A stretch of DNA of 27,964 bases from Planctomycetota bacterium. Lineage in GTDB: Bacteria > Planctomycetota > Planctomycetia > Pirellulales > Pirellulaceae. Under the pieces are notes generated by a model that worked only from the letters and a program-made list of their open reading frames with translations, ran no database searches and was not told where the DNA came from. The stretch covers positions 1-27,964 of the forward strand of contig JAJDEH010000427.1 of NCBI GenBank assembly GCA_029259935.1. Reading direction: 5' to 3'. Below, in pieces: positions 27,697-27,964 of the stretch; the stretch's first letter is position 1, and every line of letters begins with the position of its first letter. A program made the translations under genes and the position numbers.

Positions 27697-27964
27697 AAAA
27701 GCACCTCAACACCTTGTTTGTCACCACGGAAGGAGCCTATCTGAAGAAAGACGGGCAAGCGATCGTCGTGCGGATCGAACGCGAAAACCGCTTGCGTGTT
27801 CCGCTCCACAACCTGGACGGTGTGGTGTGCTTTGGGCGCGTCGGCTGCAGCCCTCCGCTCATGGCAGCGTGCGCCCAAGCGGGTGTCACGATATCCTTTC
27901 TCAATTCCCATGGAGCATTTTCTTCAACATATGGGTTCGCCTTGTCAGCCAGTTCCATGATCAG
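27693..27964 (+). CDS. cas1: Cas1, 5' part only; match lost near the window end
   Basis: The start overlaps the cas4 stop. Residues 1-76 follow I-C Cas1 closely: [39 protein letters not shown]. Cas1 is the integrase that inserts spacers with Cas2; full length is about 340 residues. After S-H-G-A-F (about 27921) the expected L-A-R-V-x-G-P-V-x-G-N-V is replaced by S-S-T-Y-G-F-A-L, which does not match Cas1. That stretch instead reads as metG on the minus strand. The catalytic region is not in the window. Confidence 0.85.
   Translation, partial: MKKHLNTLFVTTEGAYLKKDGQAIVVRIERENRLRVPLHNLDGVVCFGRVGCSPPLMAACAQAGVTISFLNSHGAFSSTYGFALSASSMI
27893..27964 (-). other. Fragment resembling methionyl-tRNA synthetase, antisense to cas1
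   Basis: The minus strand from the window edge reads [14 protein letters not shown], then [10 protein letters not shown] down to about 27893. This fits the conserved segment of MetG near the start of its anticodon-binding C-terminal region (E. coli has A-L-A-D-L-A-N-R-Y-V-D-E-Q-A-P-W). The match stops where the cas1 match begins, with an ambiguous overlap of about 27893-27921. It is only ~24 codons, so the call is provisional. Confidence 0.6.

Overview
The window looks like a chromosomal piece of a planctomycete, probably Pirellulales-like. The evidence is the gene set: a DUF1587/1592/1588/1585 planctomycete-type cytochrome protein with two CxxCH motifs, a HEAT-plus-sialidase exported protein, a DUF4838 protein, secreted TPR proteins, several exported alpha/beta hydrolases, and the palindromic intergenic repeats typical of such genomes. 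No rRNA, tRNA or CRISPR array was seen.

Layout. Positions 1-1510 hold two minus-strand exported esterase-like genes; the first runs off the window. Positions 1621-4081 hold a plus-strand HEAT/sialidase protein and an orphan ExbD-like protein, followed by a 132 bp MITE-like palindrome between convergent genes. Positions 4276-8229 (minus) hold an unrecognised 625-residue protein and a multi-span membrane protein. Between these two lies a decayed four-helix-bundle (S23/IVS family) gene inside a 26 bp inverted repeat. Positions 8591-16625 (plus) hold a secreted TPR protein with a terminator, an HD-domain protein, pyruvate phosphate dikinase, a small TPR protein and the cytochrome/DUF1592 protein. 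Positions 16628-19186 (minus) hold a DUF4838 protein. An 800 bp gene-poor stretch with heptamer repeats follows, then a small conserved hypothetical gene (19990-20328, minus).

Positions 20700-27964 hold a type I-C CRISPR-Cas operon in the order cas3-cas5-cas8c(-cas11c)-cas7-[GxxExxY cassette]-cas4-cas1. Cas5 would process crRNA, since no cas6 is present. Cas8c, Cas7, Cas5 and an internally translated Cas11c would form Cascade, Cas3 would degrade the target, and Cas4/Cas1 would acquire spacers.

Three points stand out. (1) A GxxExxY nuclease-fold gene flanked by two copies of an ~80 bp hairpin repeat sits inside the operon between effector and adaptation genes, ending 11 nt before a cas4 start that lacks a Shine-Dalgarno. 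(2) A second cassette of similar architecture, with a dead four-helix-bundle gene, ends 10 nt before another start codon, suggesting a shared class of repeat-flanked small-gene elements. (3) cas1 loses its family match after about 75 residues, and the last ~70 bases read on the minus strand as methionyl-tRNA synthetase, so the window ends in a rearrangement or an assembly chimera.
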